Shown: piece by piece, positions 5,997 through 6,046 of the stretch
Layout of the letters: every line of letters starts with the position of its first letter
Position numbering within the stretch: position 1 is the first letter of the stretch
Assembly (NCBI GenBank): GCA_900321905.1
Contig: ONXZ01000091.1
Span: 1 to 6,046 of the forward strand
Source of the DNA: an uncultured Eubacteriales bacterium
GTDB taxonomy: Bacteria; Bacillota; Clostridia; Oscillospirales; Acutalibacteraceae
DNA length: 6,046 nt
Direction of reading: 5' to 3'
Made by a program: the position numbers and the translations under genes
Notes under the pieces: generated by a model
What the model was told of the DNA's origin: nothing
Database searches by the model: none
Seen by the model: the letters and a program-made list of their open reading frames with translations, nothing else

Positions 5997-6046
5997 TTGA
6001 AAACTAACGGTACATATTTTGTAAACGATAAAGAAAAGCCGCTCAG
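5997..6046 (+). CDS. Start of an unidentified gene (3' truncated by window edge)
   Basis: An open frame begins at a TTG codon 19 bases after the phosphatase stop, behind a GAGGTG ribosome binding site, and stays open to the end of the window. The visible 16 complete codons read MKTNGTYFVNDKEKPL. The TTGAAAA context resembles the starts of dpaB and potA in this window. Too little is visible to identify a family. The close spacing and lack of a terminator suggest that it belongs to the same transcript as the phosphatase. Confidence 0.5.
   Translation, partial: MKTNGTYFVNDKEKPL

Noticed and set aside
1..6046. CRISPR arrays, tRNA or rRNA genes, insertion sequences, attachment sites
   Set aside because: Nearly all bases belong to conserved protein genes, and the single 107-base gap contains none of these.

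Overview
The window looks like chromosomal DNA from an endospore-forming, low-to-moderate-GC Firmicute, most likely a member of the Clostridia. The evidence is a pair of dipicolinate synthase genes (specific to spore formers), strong AGGAGG-type ribosome binding sites, repeated use of TTG start codons, and AT-rich intergenic DNA. I cannot name a genus from the sequence alone. Everything recognisable is on the + strand, and coding density is very high.

Layout: (1) 1-636 is the 3' two thirds of dpaA (spoVFA), cut by the window edge, and 633-1196 is dpaB (spoVFB), overlapping it by 4 bases. Together they encode the synthase that makes dipicolinic acid, the spore-core chelator of calcium. (2) 1197-1303 is the only real intergenic gap (107 bases). 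It carries a good sigma-A-type promoter, overlapping inverted repeats that could be operators, a small leader hairpin and a ribosome binding site. (3) 1304-5331 is a complete potABCD polyamine ABC transporter operon: ATPase, two permeases and the extracellular binding protein. All junctions overlap by 4 to 8 bases. (4) 5321-5977 is a HAD-family phosphatase of the phosphoglycolate phosphatase type, overlapping potD by 11 bases and so probably in the same transcript. (5) From 5997 a further gene appears to begin at a TTG codon and runs off the window; its product is unknown.

How the genes work together: PotD should capture spermidine or putrescine outside the membrane, PotB and PotC form the channel, and PotA hydrolyses ATP to drive import. 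The Gph-like phosphatase is probably a passenger or a metabolite-repair enzyme. DpaA and DpaB act in the mother cell during sporulation, and the potA promoter suggests that the two blocks are transcribed separately.

The window is mostly conventional. The points that merit a second look are PotD, which lacks a lipobox and appears to be anchored by a C-terminal transmembrane helix; a cysteine cluster beside PotD's predicted ligand-contact aspartate; and the dense inverted-repeat architecture of the potA promoter. I did not find evidence for a wholly new system.
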